Source of the DNA: Devosia sp. | GTDB taxonomy: Bacteria > Pseudomonadota > Alphaproteobacteria > Rhizobiales > Devosiaceae | Length of the DNA stretch: 64,000 nt | NCBI RefSeq assembly: GCF_024707125.1 | Contig: NZ_JANQAH010000008.1 | Span: forward strand, 62,001 to 126,000 | Direction of reading: 5' to 3' | Shown here: piece by piece, positions 62,030 through 64,000 of the stretch | Layout of the letters: each line of letters begins with the position of its first letter | Numbering within the stretch: position 1 is the stretch's first letter | The notes under the pieces: model-generated | What the model was told of the DNA's origin: nothing | The model's input: only the letters and a program-made list of their open reading frames with translations | The model's database searches: none | Translations under genes and position numbers: made by a program

Positions 62030-64000
62030 CAGAAAGCTCCCTTGATACCGGCCGAAATGGCCACGGTCGGATCGCGCCCATTGGTCGCCAGATGCACCGA
62101 ACCGGACAGCGCCACCGCTTCGTTGATCTTGTGATCGAGTTCGAGCCCCAGCCGACCCCAGGTCTGACCATAGGTTCCGCCCCCGAGCGAGAAGCTGAAC
62201 AGCCCATCCACCTGCCCCACGGCCGAGGCCGCCGTACCGGTGCGATGCGCCACTTCCAGCGTCGTGCTCAATTTGGTCTGGCTAGAAAACTCGGTAGTCG
62301 CAGTCACGCCCACGCGAATATCGGTATGGCCAAGATTCTGCGCCGCAAAGCGCGCCGGAAATGGCCCGCCGCTTTCGCTATACCCATCCACATGCAGCGC
62401 GCCGAACGACACCGACGCCCACGGATTAAAGCTGGTATTGCCTAGGACAGCCGCTTCCAGCCAATCCGCCCGCACCCGCACCACGCCACCCATGGCATTG
62501 GTCTGCCCGCTCGACACCGCCGTCGCCGCGCCATTGGAATAGGCCCGATCCACCTTGGCCTGCCACCCGCCCAACATGCCTGTCACAGACAACAGCAGCG
62601 GCGTGCCATCCGGCTGCCAATCCACCTCGCCCAATACATATTGCCCAACCATATTGGCCGCCCCGCCCAGCGACAGCGCCTGCCAAGAAGCAGTCGTGCC
62701 AATCGAGCCCCCGAGGCGCACTGATCCACCAGCCAGATCGACACAGGCCCCGGTCTCCGCCAGCGCCAGATTCGCGCCACTCTCGCCATAGTGGGCAAAG
62801 TCCCCCGTCGCCCAGGCACACATGTCGCCCGAAAGATTTGGCGTCAGCATCAAGGGCCGGTGGTGCGCCCCATTCATCGGCAGCCACGTCAGGAATTCGC
62901 CGGCGCTGGCGATACCCGCCGCGCCATGCAACGTGGCATTGTACTGCGCCACATCCATCAGGCCGGTCCCCGGGCCGGGCTGTCCTGAAACCCTCGCGAG
63001 ATAGGCCCGCTCATTTCCATCCGGAAGAGCCATGACACCCGCAACCACGGTGCCATCGTCCGAAACCGCGGTCGCATCCATCAGATATTGGTCGGCTTCC
63101 ACCGACACCCCATGGCGTCCCAGCCAGTCGTGAACTGACTCCATGCCGGTTTCCTCGACCCAGCGAAACGCCAGCCTCTGGGGAAGTCCCGCATCACTCC
63201 ACCCGACGACAATCGTCCCGTCTCGTGAAACCGCATTTGCCGCGCTGTGGTTGAAAGGGTCGCTCCCCAGCGACCCGAGATTGTACATCTGCACATTGCC
63301 GACAACGCCAGTGGTTGCCCCCTCCACCCAGCGGAATGCCTTTGGGTGCCCAACATCATCATTTGACTGGCCAACCACGACCCGCCCATCGGCCGAAATG
63401 TCGAGCGCCCTCGAAGATCCCGTCATTTCCCCGGTCAGCGATCCGAGGTCCAAGATTATGTCTGCATTGCTGCCGCCGGCCTCCAACCCCCTGAGGTCCC
63501 AGCGAACAGCTCGGCTCAGCGTGGCATTGCCATCGCTGTACCCAGCCGCATAGTTCCCATCGTCCGACACTGCGTGAGCTGCCCAGTGACCTGCGTCATC
63601 CAGACCATTGAGCCGGAACATCTGCTCATTGCCGACCTCCCCGGTCGTCGCGCCTTCGATCCAGGCCCAGGCGCGGGTCATCCCGGGACGCTTGTAGCCT
63701 CCAACGACCCGCTTGCCGTCTCCCGACACATCCCAGGCGTCCATCTGCGCGTTGGGAATACCAACATAGAGCAAGCCCAGGTCCTGCATGGTCAGCATCG
63801 TCGCATCCCATCGGAATGCGCGGTCATGGCCCGAAGGCAGGCGCGACCGGCCTACAATGTAGCGCCCGTCGCCAGACATTCCCCGCGCTTCGCTATAGCT
63901 GCCTCCGAAGCTGCCTAGGCTGGTCACCCCGCCATCGGCTTCGTAGTAGACGCTGCGGAGGCCGTTCAGGACGTCATCGACATTGCCGACAAAAATGGTG
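62029..64000 (-). CDS. Autotransporter with HAF-type repeats, N-terminus outside window
   Basis: The frame is open from the right edge of the window (TIFVGNVDDVLNGLRSVYYE) to the stop at 62029, giving about 656 residues. The N-terminal half has repeats of the form LGSLGSD ... AVSRDGTIVVGWSD and ISADGRVVVGQSNDD, the HAF-repeat pattern of beta-propeller-like autotransporter passengers. The last 280 residues resemble an autotransporter beta-barrel ending in Phe (SAGIKGAF). It should be an outer-membrane, surface-exposed adhesin-like protein. The signal peptide is not visible. Confidence 0.85.
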   Translation of the reverse strand, partial: TIFVGNVDDVLNGLRSVYYEADGGVTSLGSFGGSYSEARGMSGDGRYIVGRSRLPSGHDRAFRWDATMLTMQDLGLLYVGIPNAQMDAWDVSGDGKRVVGGYKRPGMTRAWAWIEGATTGEVGNEQMFRLNGLDDAGHWAAHAVSDDGNYAAGYSDGNATLSRAVRWDLRGLEAGGSNADIILDLGSLTGEMTGSSRALDISADGRVVVGQSNDDVGHPKAFRWVEGATTGVVGNVQMYNLGSLGSDPFNHSAANAVSRDGTIVVGWSDAGLPQRLAFRWVEETGMESVHDWLGRHGVSVEADQYLMDATAVSDDGTVVAGVMALPDGNERAYLARVSGQPGPGTGLMDVAQYNATLHGAAGIASAGEFLTWLPMNGAHHRPLMLTPNLSGDMCAWATGDFAHYGESGANLALAETGACVDLAGGSVRLGGSIGTTASWQALSLGGAANMVGQYVLGEVDWQPDGTPLLLSVTGMLGGWQAKVDRAYSNGAATAVSSGQTNAMGGVVRVRADWLEAAVLGNTSFNPWASVSFGALHVDGYSESGGPFPARFAAQNLGHTDIRVGVTATTEFSSQTKLSTTLEVAHRTGTAASAVGQVDGLFSFSLGGGTYGQTWGRLGLELDHKINEAVALSGSVHLATNGRDPTVAISAGIKGAF

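Overview
The window reads as chromosomal DNA of a motile, Gram-negative alphaproteobacterium of the order Hyphomicrobiales, most likely a Devosia-like genus. This placement is an inference from gene content: an alphaproteobacterial 685-residue RpoD next to DnaG, motA/motB, a VtlR/LsrB-type LysR regulator directly after trxB, carA and carB far apart, an OhrR/Ohr pair, GC-rich DNA, and small RNAs with CCUCCUCCC hairpin loops, a class known from rhizobia. No rRNA, tRNA, CRISPR array, integrase or transposase gene was seen.

Layout. 1-4.9 kb: end of an OmpA-family protein, YqhA-type and DUF533 membrane proteins, a flavin-dependent oxidoreductase, queF and three small genes. 4.9-9.1 kb: rpoD and dnaG. 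9.1-18.9 kb: envelope proteins, an MFS exporter, a diguanylate cyclase, a YqeY protein, carA coupled to azlCD, a GT32-type glycosyltransferase and a zinc metallopeptidase. 19-25 kb: cpdB and an RNase T2 (extracytoplasmic nucleotide scavenging), ohrR/ohr around a perfect operator, and a second MFS exporter. 25-34 kb: an ABC-2 exporter, motA-motB, an rRNA methyltransferase, a CorA-type channel and several small secreted proteins. 34-46 kb: carB, catB, a threonine aldolase, a cold-shock protein, greA, trxB and the LysR regulator. 46.3-48.4 kb: a frameshifted gene followed by about 1.5 kb without a protein gene. 48.4-64 kb: an unknown protein behind a sigma-54 promoter, an aminotransferase, a LacI regulator with three operators, CBS, SH3/crystallin-like, thymidine kinase, thioesterase and EamA genes, a class-V aminotransferase, a Spy-like chaperone and the 3' part of an autotransporter with HAF-type repeats.

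The most striking region is 46.9-48.2 kb. It holds a tandem array of four small-RNA units on the + strand, each with its own promoter. Three end in strong intrinsic terminators of their own and the fourth in a GC-rich one. Seven exact CCTCCTCCC motifs (anti-Shine-Dalgarno-like) lie in hairpin loops of the first three units. An upstream element with consensus TGCATNNCTGACATGTCA lies at an identical distance from the -35 box in all three and survives in part in the fourth. The RNAs fit the 'cuckoo RNA' family described for rhizobia. The shared palindrome, which suggests one dimeric regulator for the whole array, is the less expected part.

Other non-coding signals worth following are a minus-strand small-RNA candidate at about 57.1-57.25 kb, a duplicated hairpin unit flanking the DUF4864 gene, a 144-bp MITE-like inverted repeat at 57.72 kb, and a hairpin with a CCUCC loop just before carB. 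All functional assignments are by reading motifs in the sequence; no database search was run.
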